NCBI GenBank assembly: GCA_003225295.1
Contig: QHYZ01000093.1
Location: forward strand, 1 to 47,760
Length of the DNA stretch: 47,760 nt
DNA from: Acidobacteriota bacterium
Lineage (GTDB): Bacteria > Acidobacteriota > Terriglobia > Acidiferrales > UBA7541
Direction: 5' to 3'
In this document: positions 27,267-36,260 of the stretch, piece by piece
How positions within the stretch are numbered: the stretch's first letter is position 1
How the letters are laid out: each line of letters starts with the position of its first letter
Notes under the pieces: model-generated
Database searches by the model: none
What the model was told of the DNA's origin: nothing
What the model saw: the letters and a program-made list of their open reading frames with translations, nothing else
Program-made: the position numbers and the translations under genes

Positions 27267-27622
27267 TCCTGTTCTCCCCCCATGGATTCGGCACAGGATC
27301 CCGGATTCTCTTGTGTCCCAGGTCCTGGGAACAAGGAACAAGCTAACACGTCGCGGCTTGAGCTGTCTGTTTAAAGGGAACGTACCGAGCATGCCAGTTC
27401 CTATAGCCACCAGGCGGCATCCACCGCAACCGCTAGCGGCTACTGGGGATCAAGAACAACAACGCAAGGAATTCCAAGGGCTTACGAGAAATGCGATGGA
27501 ATTCTAAGCCACTGAGAAGGCACGATGGGCACTGTCTACGTTCGGCCCCCATCACGCCTTTTCCGACTTTTTCTTTTGTCTTTCGCTTGCCCTTTGTTTC
27601 GCCTACGCCCCTCGGTTCGCAA
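27267..27622. other. Intergenic upstream of HugZ gene
   Basis: About 355 bases holding a 15-bp palindrome at 27316-27330 and otherwise no gene. Its right part is the 3' flank of the minus-strand PSD1 operon. Confidence 0.4.
27316..27330. promoter_or_regulatory. Palindrome upstream of HugZ gene, possible operator
   Basis: TCCCAGG (27316-27322), T, CCTGGGA (27324-27330): perfect seven-base arms, 50 bases upstream of the HugZ ATG. It could bind a dimeric regulator or form RNA; which factor is unknown. Confidence 0.3.
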
Positions 27623-29062
27623 TCATCGTTTTTGCTTCTCTGTTTGCAGCTCGGACTGGACCGTGCATTTTGTCTCGAACAGATACAGGCGCTTCAGCCT
27701 CACCTTGTGACGAAGCAGAGCGACCCCCGTGTCGTCCACACCCGTAGCAGTCAGATTGAGCGTCTCGAGTTTGTCGAGCCGGCTGAGAAGACGCACGCCA
27801 ACCGAGGTAATCGCCGTGTGCGAAAGATCGAGAGACCGCAAGTTTGAAAACGTGGAAAGTGTCTTAAGCCCTCCATCGGTGACCTTAGTGCTGGCAAGTT
27901 CGGCATCAACGATCAAACTGGCGACCGGCGCCAACTTCACGAGGGCCGCATCATCACATCGTTCCCGGGCACTGACGGTGCGCAGAATCAAGCCGTCCGT
28001 CGGATTTTGTGATCGCGGCACGAGCCGCACGCCGAGCTCGCTTTGCAGCGCTTGAATCTTGTCTGAGCGCGGCCGGTAGTCGGCGGTTAGAGGCGGCGAA
28101 GCCGTCATTGGCGGCGCAAGCGGCGGTGCTCCGCGGACTTCCTCTGCAGCCAAACTTTGCGACGCACCCAAAGCAATCCACAGCTCGATTACCTTGATTT
28201 CGGCTTCAGTCGGGCCGGGCTTCCCCTCAGCTGGCATGGCGTCCTTATCGTCGCGGGGCAGAGTGATTCTACGAAAAACCTCGCTGCCGCTTGGATCTCC
28301 GGGCTTCACGATCACGCCATCTTTGCCACCGCGCATCACGTTTTCGAACGTATCCAGCCGAAGCTTCCCTTTCTTCTTTTGCGGTCCATGGCACTGAACG
28401 CATTTGTCGTGGAAGATAGGCGCAACGCGCGAAGCGAAAAAAGTGACCGAAACCATTCCGGCGCTAACTGGTGATATACCTACTGCGCTGCTCGTAGGTG
28501 TGTGCTTTTTTTCCGGCGGAGGCACACCAAGCACCGCGCGCAGTTTCGCGGGCATGAACTCGGTCAGAAAGCCCTCACCGTGAGTCAGCTTTCCACCTTG
28601 GTCGCTAGTCCATGCCATGAGACAGACCGTGGCAAAGAGCGCTGTACCGTACAATTTCGCGTTCGATTCGCGCACAGCGCAGCAGAGGATGAGCGCGGCC
28701 GCGAGCGAAACTCCTCCCCACATGTGGCGCGTGACAAGGCGGCCTTCGTAACCACCGCTCCTGGCGAGCAGCCAGCCGAGAAAGACCGCCATCAGTGCGG
28801 TGACGGCAGCCAACGTCAGAACGAAGCTAGCGGAAGCTTGCAGGTGTTTTCCGTTGCGAAAGAAGCCTGCGCATTCGAGCGCTGCGACCAGCAAGACGAG
28901 CGCGATCGGAAGATGCACAACTAGCGGATGAAAGCGTCCCAGGAATTGACTCAGCTGGCCACGCTCAAGCCCATCGGGCGGGGCCTTTAGCACAATGAGC
29001 GCCAGCGCGATTACGAGAAATAGGCCGATACCACACAGCGGTAAGCTCTTGCGCGAGGTCAT
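27623..29062 (-). CDS. DUF2231 membrane protein with single cytochrome c site and leucine-rich-repeat tail
   Basis: 479 residues from ATG 29062. The first part is a DUF2231 membrane domain with about five helices (RFHPLVVHLPIALVLLVAAL, then ASFVLTLAAVTALMAVFLGW and others). A linker leads to a planctomycete-type cytochrome domain (FASRVAPIFHDKCVQCHGP, haem motif CVQCH at 221-225, followed by KKGKLRLDTFE). The C-terminus carries leucine-rich repeats (KTLSTFSNLRSLDLSHTAIT, LLSRLDKLETLNLTATGVDD) of the kind found in the same planctomycete-style proteins. It should sit in the inner membrane with haem and LRRs in the periplasm. Last gene of the PSD1 operon: its start is 10 bases after the propeller gene stop. 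Redox partner unknown. Confidence 0.82.
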   Translation of the reverse strand: MTSRKSLPLCGIGLFLVIALALIVLKAPPDGLERGQLSQFLGRFHPLVVHLPIALVLLVAALECAGFFRNGKHLQASASFVLTLAAVTALMAVFLGWLLARSGGYEGRLVTRHMWGGVSLAAALILCCAVRESNAKLYGTALFATVCLMAWTSDQGGKLTHGEGFLTEFMPAKLRAVLGVPPPEKKHTPTSSAVGISPVSAGMVSVTFFASRVAPIFHDKCVQCHGPQKKKGKLRLDTFENVMRGGKDGVIVKPGDPSGSEVFRRITLPRDDKDAMPAEGKPGPTEAEIKVIELWIALGASQSLAAEEVRGAPPLAPPMTASPPLTADYRPRSDKIQALQSELGVRLVPRSQNPTDGLILRTVSARERCDDAALVKLAPVASLIVDAELASTKVTDGGLKTLSTFSNLRSLDLSHTAITSVGVRLLSRLDKLETLNLTATGVDDTGVALLRHKVRLKRLYLFETKCTVQSELQTEKQKR

Positions 29063-29072
29063 CCGGGCAGAC

Positions 29073-30131
29073 TCAGACGCGGCGCAACAGCGTGATGCGC
29101 CCAATTGGCAGCCACTCGGCCACTAGGATGTCGCCGCTGTGAAGGAAAATTGCCGCGTGGGGCGTGATGAACTGCCCCGCAGTGAATTCGTTACGCGACT
29201 GCCTGCGGCGTGAGCCAACTTCCCCGTTCGAAGCGCGTCCGTCTCCCAGTTGCACAACTACCTTGTACTCGCGGTCGAGAATGCAAACCTGGCTGTCGAG
29301 GTCCGGACAGACCATCCAGTCCCCTTGCGAATGGAAGTGACAAGGCATGCGGAGCCGCGACTCGTCTTTAATGGTGCGAAGATGTGCGCCGTCCAAGGAA
29401 AAAGTTTGCACGCGACGATTCCCGCGATCCGCAACCACCAGGATGGGATCCGCGCCACGGGTATCCACGAAGAGGCCGTGTGGCGTGTCGAATTCGCCGT
29501 CACCGTGGCCCGGCCGCCCGACTTCTCCAAGAAATTTTCCGTCCGAAGAAAATCGCAGCAAATGGTGCGAGCCGTAGCCATCACCTACATAAAAGTCTCC
29601 GTTTAAAGCGAAGGCGACGTTGGTCGGAACAAAATCAATGGGTCGCCCTGCATAGGCAGGGTCTTCACGCGGGTAGCCGTGTGCCCAAAGCGATTCGCCG
29701 TTCAGCGTGGTCTTCACGATCTTGCACTGATTGATATCGCAGTGATAGAGAACTTCCGCGCCTTTCTCGCGGCGGACACCAAGCCCATGCGCGCCCCCAC
29801 GAAATTCCTCCCCAAAGGCGCGAACGAAGCGCCCGGACGAGTCGTAAATAACCACGGCCTCTCCGCGCATGCTGGATTTGTTCACCGTGTGCGCCACGTA
29901 GATGTGGCCTTGCTGATCCTGCGCCAAACCGTGGGTGTCCCCCCAAACCAGGCCGTCGGGCGGCACCAGCCAGTCGTGAACACACTCGTAGGTGTGTACC
30001 CCAGAGCCGACAACCGGCAAGCGGCTGCCGGACTTGTTTGATGTCTGCAGAAAGAAACGCGGCAGCATCGCCGCGGCGGCTGTCGCCGTCGAGCCATCTC
30101 TAAGGAACCTGCGTCGAGTAAGTGATTTCAT
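29073..30131 (-). CDS. Tat-exported NHL-type six-bladed beta-propeller protein
   Basis: 352 residues. Tat signal TRRRFLRDGSTATAAAAML at the start. The mature protein has NHL/SMP-30-like blades: DTHGLAQDQQGHIYVAHTVN, VVIYDSSGRFVRAFGEEF, LLRFSSDGKFLGEVGRPGHG, DTPHGLFVDTRGADPILVVA, DRGNRRVQTFSLDGAHL and a last HAAIFLHSGDILVAEW. Related propellers bind ligands or hydrolyse small molecules (for example peptidylglycine lyase-like proteins); a metal site is possible from the repeated HG pairs but not shown. Its start overlaps the DUF1501 stop by four bases (ATGA), so the two are translationally coupled. Confidence 0.88.
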   Translation of the reverse strand: MKSLTRRRFLRDGSTATAAAAMLPRFFLQTSNKSGSRLPVVGSGVHTYECVHDWLVPPDGLVWGDTHGLAQDQQGHIYVAHTVNKSSMRGEAVVIYDSSGRFVRAFGEEFRGGAHGLGVRREKGAEVLYHCDINQCKIVKTTLNGESLWAHGYPREDPAYAGRPIDFVPTNVAFALNGDFYVGDGYGSHHLLRFSSDGKFLGEVGRPGHGDGEFDTPHGLFVDTRGADPILVVADRGNRRVQTFSLDGAHLRTIKDESRLRMPCHFHSQGDWMVCPDLDSQVCILDREYKVVVQLGDGRASNGEVGSRRRQSRNEFTAGQFITPHAAIFLHSGDILVAEWLPIGRITLLRRV

Positions 30132-31678
30132 GCGATGAGGTCCGGCACGATCTTTGCCGGAACAACTCCTGTCAATTTCTGCGCGAGTCCCTGGAACTTG
30201 AAGGTGAGTTTCTCATGATTCACACCGAGAAGGTGAAGAACAGTTGCGTTAAAGTCACGCACGTGCACCGGATCCTTCACCACGTTGTAGCAGAAATCGT
30301 CGGTTTGCCCATGCACGTGACCTTTCTTCGTTCCGCCGCCGGCCATCCATGTGGTGAAGCAACGCGGATGATGGTCGCGTCCGTAGTTGTCTTTTGAAAG
30401 GCCGCCCTGGCTGTAAACGGTTCGGCCAAATTCGCCCCCCCAAATGACCAGCGTGTCGTCCAGCAAGCCGCGACGTTGCAGGTCTGCGACAAGCGCATAA
30501 GATCCTCGATCCGTAGCAGCGCAAAGCTTGGGCAGGTTACCCACAACGTTCGAATGTACGTCCCACCCTCTCTGATAAACCTGAGTGAAACGCACGCCGC
30601 GCTCGACCATTCGCCGGGCCAGTAGACAGTTATACGCAAAACTTCCAACCTGCTTCGCGTCTTCGCCATATAAAGTCCACGTGCTGGCAGGCTCGTCGCT
30701 AAGATCGGTGAGCTCGGGCAACGAAGCCTGCATGCGAAACGCCATTTCATACTGATGAATGCGCGCGTGTGTTTCCGGATCCCCTACTTCTTCAAATGTC
30801 ATCTGGTTGATCGTGTTCACCGCCTCGATTAGCTGGCGACGAACATCGCGGCTCATTCCGGCTGGATCGTCGAGATAAAGCACCGGAGCGCCTTGCGACC
30901 GAAACGCCACTCCGGCGTATTCATTGGAAAGAAATCCGCTGCTCCACAACTTCGGCGAAATTGGCTGAAGGTCTGTGCCCGGAATCGTAAGTGAATTGAG
31001 AACAACAAAGGTCGGAAGATTTTCGTTCATGCTTCCGAGGCCATACGATAGCCAGGAGCCAAGCGAAGGCTTACCGGGCACCATGTTGCCCGTGTTGATC
31101 AAAAGAATTGCCGGCTCATGGTTGATCGCATCAGTTTGCATCGTGTGGATCAACGTGATGTCGTCCACTAACTTGCCCGTCCACGGCAGTAAATCGCTGA
31201 CGTAACGGCCAGACTTTCCTTGTCTCGAAAAGCCCCAATGCGCGGGCGCAATCGGAAAACGCGCCTGTCCGGAGGTCATGCCGGTCAGTGCCTGGTTCCC
31301 TCGAACGGAATCGGGAAGGTCCTTGTCGAAAAGAGATGTCAGTCCAGGCTTGTAGTCCCACAAGTCCATCTGTGATGGGGCGCCGGACATGAACAAATAG
31401 ATCGCTCGCTTCGCTTTTGGCGCGAAATCCGGCAGGCGATGAGCCCCCCCGCCAGTCAATTCCGCCGCCGCCGCGCGCCCGACCAACGCATTGCCAAGTA
31501 GACTCGTCAGACCTGCCCAGCCAAGCGTCTTTCCCATTCGGCCCAGGAAGTGTCTGCGCGTGGCGAGGCGCTTCCATTCCTGGCGGAGAGAAAGCGGTAC
31601 AGGCAAATCGTAAACAGTTGGACCTTCGCCGCCATGGTCGCAACATTGGCCTTGAATCAACGGACTTTCTGGCTTCAT
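30128..31678 (-). CDS. DUF1501 Tat-exported protein (alkaline-phosphatase-like fold)
   Basis: 516 residues. A 40-residue leader precedes a Tat motif (TRRHFLGRMGKTLGWAGLTS), as usual for DUF1501. Typical blocks follow: KAKRAIYLFMSGAPSQMDLW, a TDAINHEPA box, GTDLQPISPKLWSSGF, GVRFTQVYQRGWDVHSN, VIWGGEFGRTVYSQGG and GRDHHPRCFTTWMAGGG. DUF1501 belongs to the sulfatase/alkaline phosphatase superfamily by fold; its biochemical role is not established. The His/Asp pairs resemble metal ligands. It starts 17 bases after the PSD1 gene stop and overlaps the next gene by four bases, placing it in the middle of the operon. Confidence 0.9.
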   Translation of the reverse strand: MKPESPLIQGQCCDHGGEGPTVYDLPVPLSLRQEWKRLATRRHFLGRMGKTLGWAGLTSLLGNALVGRAAAAELTGGGAHRLPDFAPKAKRAIYLFMSGAPSQMDLWDYKPGLTSLFDKDLPDSVRGNQALTGMTSGQARFPIAPAHWGFSRQGKSGRYVSDLLPWTGKLVDDITLIHTMQTDAINHEPAILLINTGNMVPGKPSLGSWLSYGLGSMNENLPTFVVLNSLTIPGTDLQPISPKLWSSGFLSNEYAGVAFRSQGAPVLYLDDPAGMSRDVRRQLIEAVNTINQMTFEEVGDPETHARIHQYEMAFRMQASLPELTDLSDEPASTWTLYGEDAKQVGSFAYNCLLARRMVERGVRFTQVYQRGWDVHSNVVGNLPKLCAATDRGSYALVADLQRRGLLDDTLVIWGGEFGRTVYSQGGLSKDNYGRDHHPRCFTTWMAGGGTKKGHVHGQTDDFCYNVVKDPVHVRDFNATVLHLLGVNHEKLTFKFQGLAQKLTGVVPAKIVPDLIA

Positions 31679-31695
31679 TTAGTTTCTCAACTTTC

Positions 31696-34600
31696 TCATT
31701 TGTTCAAGACCGCGTCCAGGTTCATGGCCGCGCTCGCAACCAGCATCCAGGAAGCCACCTCGTCGGCATGCAAGTCTATGTCGGGCCTGCTTTCACCTAC
31801 GGCAACCAGTTTTTCCGCAGAGGGCTCATCTTGCGCATACGTTGACCGGAATTTCGCCAAAGCACGTTCGAGCGCGGCTTTTTCTCTTGGCTCCCACCGA
31901 CGAGCCAGCAAAATCTCGCCGAGCGCATTGAGACGTCCTTCGGCGTTCGACGATTCATGAATCAAGCGTTCCGCCAAGCGCCGCGCCGCCTCCAGCCACT
32001 GCGGATCGTTCATTAGCACAAGCGCCTGCAGCGGAGTATCGGTTCGCTGACGCCTTGTGCACGCAGCGTCCCGCACGGGCTCGTCCAGAGCATCCATGTT
32101 GGGCATGGTCGCCATGCGTTTCCAAAATGTATACAGACTGCGACGATACAACGCGTCACCATGATCCTGAACATACGCTTTTGTATCACTGTTCTGGTGA
32201 CTGCCCGCTTCCCACACGCCAGCCGGCTGGTAGGGCTTCACGCTCGGGCCGCCAATTTTTTCGACAAGCAAACCGCTGGCCGCCAGGGCGGTATCGCGGA
32301 GCATCTCCACGTCCATGCGGAATCGCGGTCCGTGCGCCAGCAGCCGGTTCTTTGGATCTTTTTCGACTAGCTCGGGAGTCGCGCGCGCCGACTGCCGATA
32401 AGTAGCCGAAAGCACTAGCTGTTTGTAAAAGCCCTTCACATCCCAGCCGTGTTCGCGAAAATCCAGCGCAAGCCAGTCGAGCAGCTCAGGATGACTCGGC
32501 CGCGCGCCCATCACACCGAAATCTTCGGTCGTTTCCACCAGGCCCGTACCAAAAATTTCCGACCACATGCGATTTACGGTCACTCGCGGTGTAAGGGGAT
32601 TCGACGGACTGACCGTCCATTCCGCAAGCGTTAAGCGGTCCAGCGGCACTCCTGCCTTCAGGGGCGGAAGAAAATGCGGCACGCCGGGGCGCACGCGCTC
32701 TGTGCGCGCGTTAAACGCACCTCGAGTGAGGACGTCGGCATACGCCAAAGTAGGCGCCTCTTGACTAATGATCACGATGTCTCCGTCCTTGGAGAGACGG
32801 TCCAGTTCCTGGTTGAGCAGAGAAATTTGAGCCCTAAACGTACGCGTCGGCTCATCCAGTTCCGCGAAGTAGTATTCACTTACCGCGTGCAGTTCGTCCT
32901 CAGTCCACTCGGCCAGAGACTTGCGCACAACTTCCGACACATAATCCTCAAACGGCAATCGCGCCGCCTCTTCGTTCGAAAGCGCGCGCTGATAGAAACG
33001 AAAATCCTGAAAACCAGATTGGCGCAAGGGGTTGGCGTCAGGATGCATGCGGCCGAATTCCAGCGGTGCGGTCGGGCCGGAGCTGCCGTTGAGCGCATCC
33101 TTAATTACCGTTACTTCTTGCAGCTTCCCGTCAACGTAAAGTTTCACTCCTGCCGCTTGGCCTGAACCATCATAAGTAGCCGCCAGATGATTCCACCGGC
33201 CCACCGCTAGGACTTTTCCCTTCGTCTCTAGTTGAATTGCGTCATCCGGCAACTTGTGCGCGAGCACAAACGCCAGCTTTCCTTTGCTGGAAATGAGTTG
33301 CCACCCGCGACCGTCCTGGGTCGCTTCTGCGCGAGAAAGGATCACGCCGTCCGGCTTGCCTTCGTCCTTGGGTTCGAGCGGACGGAGATGCGGATGCAGC
33401 CAGGTAGCAACGCTAAAGGGCTTTGCCGCCTCTTCATCACCAACGTCCGGGAGTTCTAGCCGCGTGCTGATTTCCATCCGCATGTACGGCCAAAACCAGG
33501 TGCCTTCGCCCCACACGACGGGAGCGCCCGTTGCCGTCGCAAACTTGCGTTTCACGCCAGATGCCGAGTCCGCGAATACGTCTCCGCTTTGCTCGTCAAA
33601 TCGGAGGCGCACGACCAAGCCATCCGAACTGACGGGACGCGGAGCACGCTCCTGACGGGCGAGCCATGCTGAGATCAATTCCCGTGCCTGAGTTCGGCGA
33701 TCGTGAATTTGGCGCTTCAACGCCGTGCGCTTTGCTAGCGTTTCTTCATAAGCAGCCCTATTTTCCGATTTTGGAACGAGCAGAAACGGCGGCCAGTCCT
33801 TTCGCTCGTCGTTGAAGGGATTCTCAGTGAGGTTGTTGAAGAATGCTGTGAGCCGGTAGAAATCCTTCTGGGTAATCGGATCGAACTTGTGATCGTGGCA
33901 GTTGGCGCACCCGGCTGTCAGACCCAGAAAAGCCGCGCTGTATGCTTCCGTCCGTTCGCGTTTGTTGTTCACGCGAAGCTCTTCACCGAGTGTGCCGCCC
34001 TCGGCAGTGCTGATTCCTGCACGCACATATGCCGAGGCGACGATCGAGTCCAGAGTTTCGTCCGGCAGCATATCTCCGGCAAGCTGCTCCTTGATGAACT
34101 GATCGAAGTGCTTGTCCTCGTTATAAGCTTTGATCACATAGTCGCGGTAGGGCCAGATACTGCGGAAGTGATCGGTGTGCAGGCCGTGCGTGTCTCCATA
34201 GCGGGCCACGTCCAGCCAATAGTGCGCACGATGCTCACCGTAGCGAGGACTTGCCAGCAACCGGTTCACAACATTTTCGTACGCATCGGGCGCATTATCT
34301 TCGAGGAACGCTTTGACTTCTTCTGGAGTCGGCGGGAGACCTGTGAGGTCATACGTCACGCGCCGAATGAGCGACCTCCGATCCGCTTCCGGTGACGGAG
34401 TCAACCCCTCCTTTTCTAGGCGCGCCAAAATGAAGTTGTCTATGGCATTGCGCACCCACCCGGCTTGCTTCACAACGGGAACGGCTTGCGCCTTTGGCGC
34501 GAGGAACGACCAATGCTCCTCGTACTCCGCCCCTTCCTTCACCCACTCGCGCAAGAGCGCGATTTGCTCGGGCTTCAGAGTCTTGTGCGCTTCCGGAGGC

Positions 34601-34956
34601 GGCATGCGATCCTTGGGATTCTTCGCCTCGATTTTCCGCACCAGCGGACTCTTGTCGGGCTGCCCTGCGATGATGGCGGGGCCGAACTTATCGTGCGGCA
34701 CGAAGGCGAACTCAGCCCGGTCGAGCCGTAGTTTGGCCTTTCGCGCGCCCGGATCAGGCCCGTGGCACGCGTAACAGTTCTCAGACAGAATTGGCTGAAT
34801 CGTTTCGTTAAATGACAGTTTTGTCTGCTCTTTGCTGGCACGAACGGCAGGCTTCCTCGGCTCAGTCCTGGATTGCGCAAGGGACCGAAGTGATCCAGTA
34901 CCCACAACAACGAGGAGACAACTTCCAAACAACAACGACTTGTCGAAGGACACCAT
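31696..34956 (-). CDS. PSD1 protein: planctomycete-type cytochrome c, DUF1549, LamG-like and DUF1553 domains
   Basis: 1086 residues from ATG 34956 (an upstream ATG at 34986 adds ten). A signal peptide (LLFGSCLLVVVGTGS) is followed by PSCyt1 with a single haem site CYACH (61-65) and the flank KAKLRLDRAE; DUF1549 (about 140-350: LTPSPEADRRSLIRRVTYDL, HRAHYWLDVARYGDTHG); a LamG/concanavalin-like domain (about 450-640: FSVATWLHPHLRPL, WNHLAATYDGSGQAAGVKLY); and DUF1553/PSD1 (about 760-1010: SNPLTPRVTVNRMWSEIFGT, MLRDTALAASGLLVEKIGG, RRQRTDTPLQALVLMNDPQW). First gene of the operon. Families are abundant in Planctomycetes and Verrucomicrobia and of unknown reaction; exported and haem-bearing. The LamG part suggests polysaccharide or protein binding (inference). 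Confidence 0.92.
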   Translation of the reverse strand: MVSFDKSLLFGSCLLVVVGTGSLRSLAQSRTEPRKPAVRASKEQTKLSFNETIQPILSENCYACHGPDPGARKAKLRLDRAEFAFVPHDKFGPAIIAGQPDKSPLVRKIEAKNPKDRMPPPEAHKTLKPEQIALLREWVKEGAEYEEHWSFLAPKAQAVPVVKQAGWVRNAIDNFILARLEKEGLTPSPEADRRSLIRRVTYDLTGLPPTPEEVKAFLEDNAPDAYENVVNRLLASPRYGEHRAHYWLDVARYGDTHGLHTDHFRSIWPYRDYVIKAYNEDKHFDQFIKEQLAGDMLPDETLDSIVASAYVRAGISTAEGGTLGEELRVNNKRERTEAYSAAFLGLTAGCANCHDHKFDPITQKDFYRLTAFFNNLTENPFNDERKDWPPFLLVPKSENRAAYEETLAKRTALKRQIHDRRTQARELISAWLARQERAPRPVSSDGLVVRLRFDEQSGDVFADSASGVKRKFATATGAPVVWGEGTWFWPYMRMEISTRLELPDVGDEEAAKPFSVATWLHPHLRPLEPKDEGKPDGVILSRAEATQDGRGWQLISSKGKLAFVLAHKLPDDAIQLETKGKVLAVGRWNHLAATYDGSGQAAGVKLYVDGKLQEVTVIKDALNGSSGPTAPLEFGRMHPDANPLRQSGFQDFRFYQRALSNEEAARLPFEDYVSEVVRKSLAEWTEDELHAVSEYYFAELDEPTRTFRAQISLLNQELDRLSKDGDIVIISQEAPTLAYADVLTRGAFNARTERVRPGVPHFLPPLKAGVPLDRLTLAEWTVSPSNPLTPRVTVNRMWSEIFGTGLVETTEDFGVMGARPSHPELLDWLALDFREHGWDVKGFYKQLVLSATYRQSARATPELVEKDPKNRLLAHGPRFRMDVEMLRDTALAASGLLVEKIGGPSVKPYQPAGVWEAGSHQNSDTKAYVQDHGDALYRRSLYTFWKRMATMPNMDALDEPVRDAACTRRQRTDTPLQALVLMNDPQWLEAARRLAERLIHESSNAEGRLNALGEILLARRWEPREKAALERALAKFRSTYAQDEPSAEKLVAVGESRPDIDLHADEVASWMLVASAAMNLDAVLNK

Positions 34957-35166
34957 AAGCTTAACATTCGAATAGCACCCAGCCATACGTCAAGGTAATT
35001 TAATAACGCTTATGTCCGTTCGCCCTTGCCACCGCGCAGGCAGACCGGCGAACGGCGTGAAACGGTGAGTTCACATCTCCGCGAAGGCATCCAGTGGTGC
35101 AAGTGGTAGAGGGCGTCGTAAAAAAGACGCGCATCGTCTAGTCTATAGTCTGGTCTGTTGCTCCAA

Positions 35167-36123
35167 ATGGTTTTTCAATATATCTCAGTGCTCTTGGCTG
35201 TGCCCGTATTCTGGGATCGCTTCGGCTTGTTTGTTATCGTGGCCGCGGGTGCCGTGATAGCCATCCTTCTCTGCAAGGGTCTGAAGAACTCCGCTGCCGA
35301 AGATCCGCTCGTGAAGCTGTTTCGCCCCCGCTTTAACCAGCGATCAGGAACAGGGGACGCCGAATTGAAACCCAACCCGGTGCGGCGCTACGCGTCGTGC
35401 CATTGCCTCGATGCGCAATACGAACCCGATGAAGTGGAAGATGAGGGCGCCGGAGAACATGGCCTTCGCCCCGAGTGGCAGGAGCTGTTGTTTCATACAG
35501 AAGTTCAGGAGACAGATTCTCACGCATGGAATTCGCTGGAAGCGTACATCGCGAAGGTTCGCGAGGAAGGGTCCGATGAGCTAAATCCGATGGTGGGAAT
35601 CGGTTCCGAAAAGTGGGAGCAGATCGTCACGCTGCCCAAATCGATTGGCACACTGAAGTCAGTCAAAGTTTTGAGTCTGCATGGGGGACACCTTGTGCGA
35701 ATCCCTCCCGCGATAGGCGACATGACGAATTTAGAAGAGTTCGATCCGTACACTTCGCGTTGTCTGCATTGGTTTCCATACGAGATCACGAGGTGCGAGC
35801 GCCTAACTCGAAGTCGTGTCAGTACCCGGTGTCTTTACGGCAACTACAAGTACCGACCTCCGTTTCCGAGATTGCCGCAGATTCCGACGGCGCTCGCACC
35901 GGCGACCTGCAGTGTGTGCGGCGGACTGTTCTCGCAAAAGAAAACACATCAGGCGTGGATTTCACTGAGAGTTGCGACTGACGTGCTTCCGCTATTGGTG
36001 CACGCGTGCTCCGAAAAATGCATCGAAAGCCTGCCAAAGCCCGCCTTCGGTTACGCGCAGCGGCCGCATTTCGGCGGGTTGCATCTCGAACAGCCACCGG
36101 CTGATCTCCGACAACCGCGTTGA
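35167..36123 (+). CDS. Membrane-anchored leucine-rich-repeat protein with two Cys pairs
   Basis: 318 residues from ATG 35167 (a TTG at 35158 is the longer option; neither has a clear ribosome site). One N-terminal membrane helix (FGLFVIVAAGAVIAILLC) is followed by a charged region with ASCHCLD, then two to three leucine-rich repeats (TLPKSIGTLKSVKVLSLHGG, LVRIPPAIGDMTNLEEFD). The C-terminus has CSVCGG and later CSEKC, a possible zinc-binding CxxC/CxxxC set. LRRs serve in protein binding; no enzyme motif is seen. It is divergent from the PSD1 operon, sharing the 200-base gap 34957-35166. I do not recognise a named family. Confidence 0.72.
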   Translation: MVFQYISVLLAVPVFWDRFGLFVIVAAGAVIAILLCKGLKNSAAEDPLVKLFRPRFNQRSGTGDAELKPNPVRRYASCHCLDAQYEPDEVEDEGAGEHGLRPEWQELLFHTEVQETDSHAWNSLEAYIAKVREEGSDELNPMVGIGSEKWEQIVTLPKSIGTLKSVKVLSLHGGHLVRIPPAIGDMTNLEEFDPYTSRCLHWFPYEITRCERLTRSRVSTRCLYGNYKYRPPFPRLPQIPTALAPATCSVCGGLFSQKKTHQAWISLRVATDVLPLLVHACSEKCIESLPKPAFGYAQRPHFGGLHLEQPPADLRQPR

Positions 36124-36260
36124 TCGGGACGTATCTTTCCAAGACTTTTTCCTAAGCCTGTTTAGAACTACCAGAGAGGCTTACCGTGGGTTTACCGCCT
36201 GCAGCTGCGTCGACTCCCGACCGAACATGAGTGGATGTACAATGCCGATCGGAGGAACCC

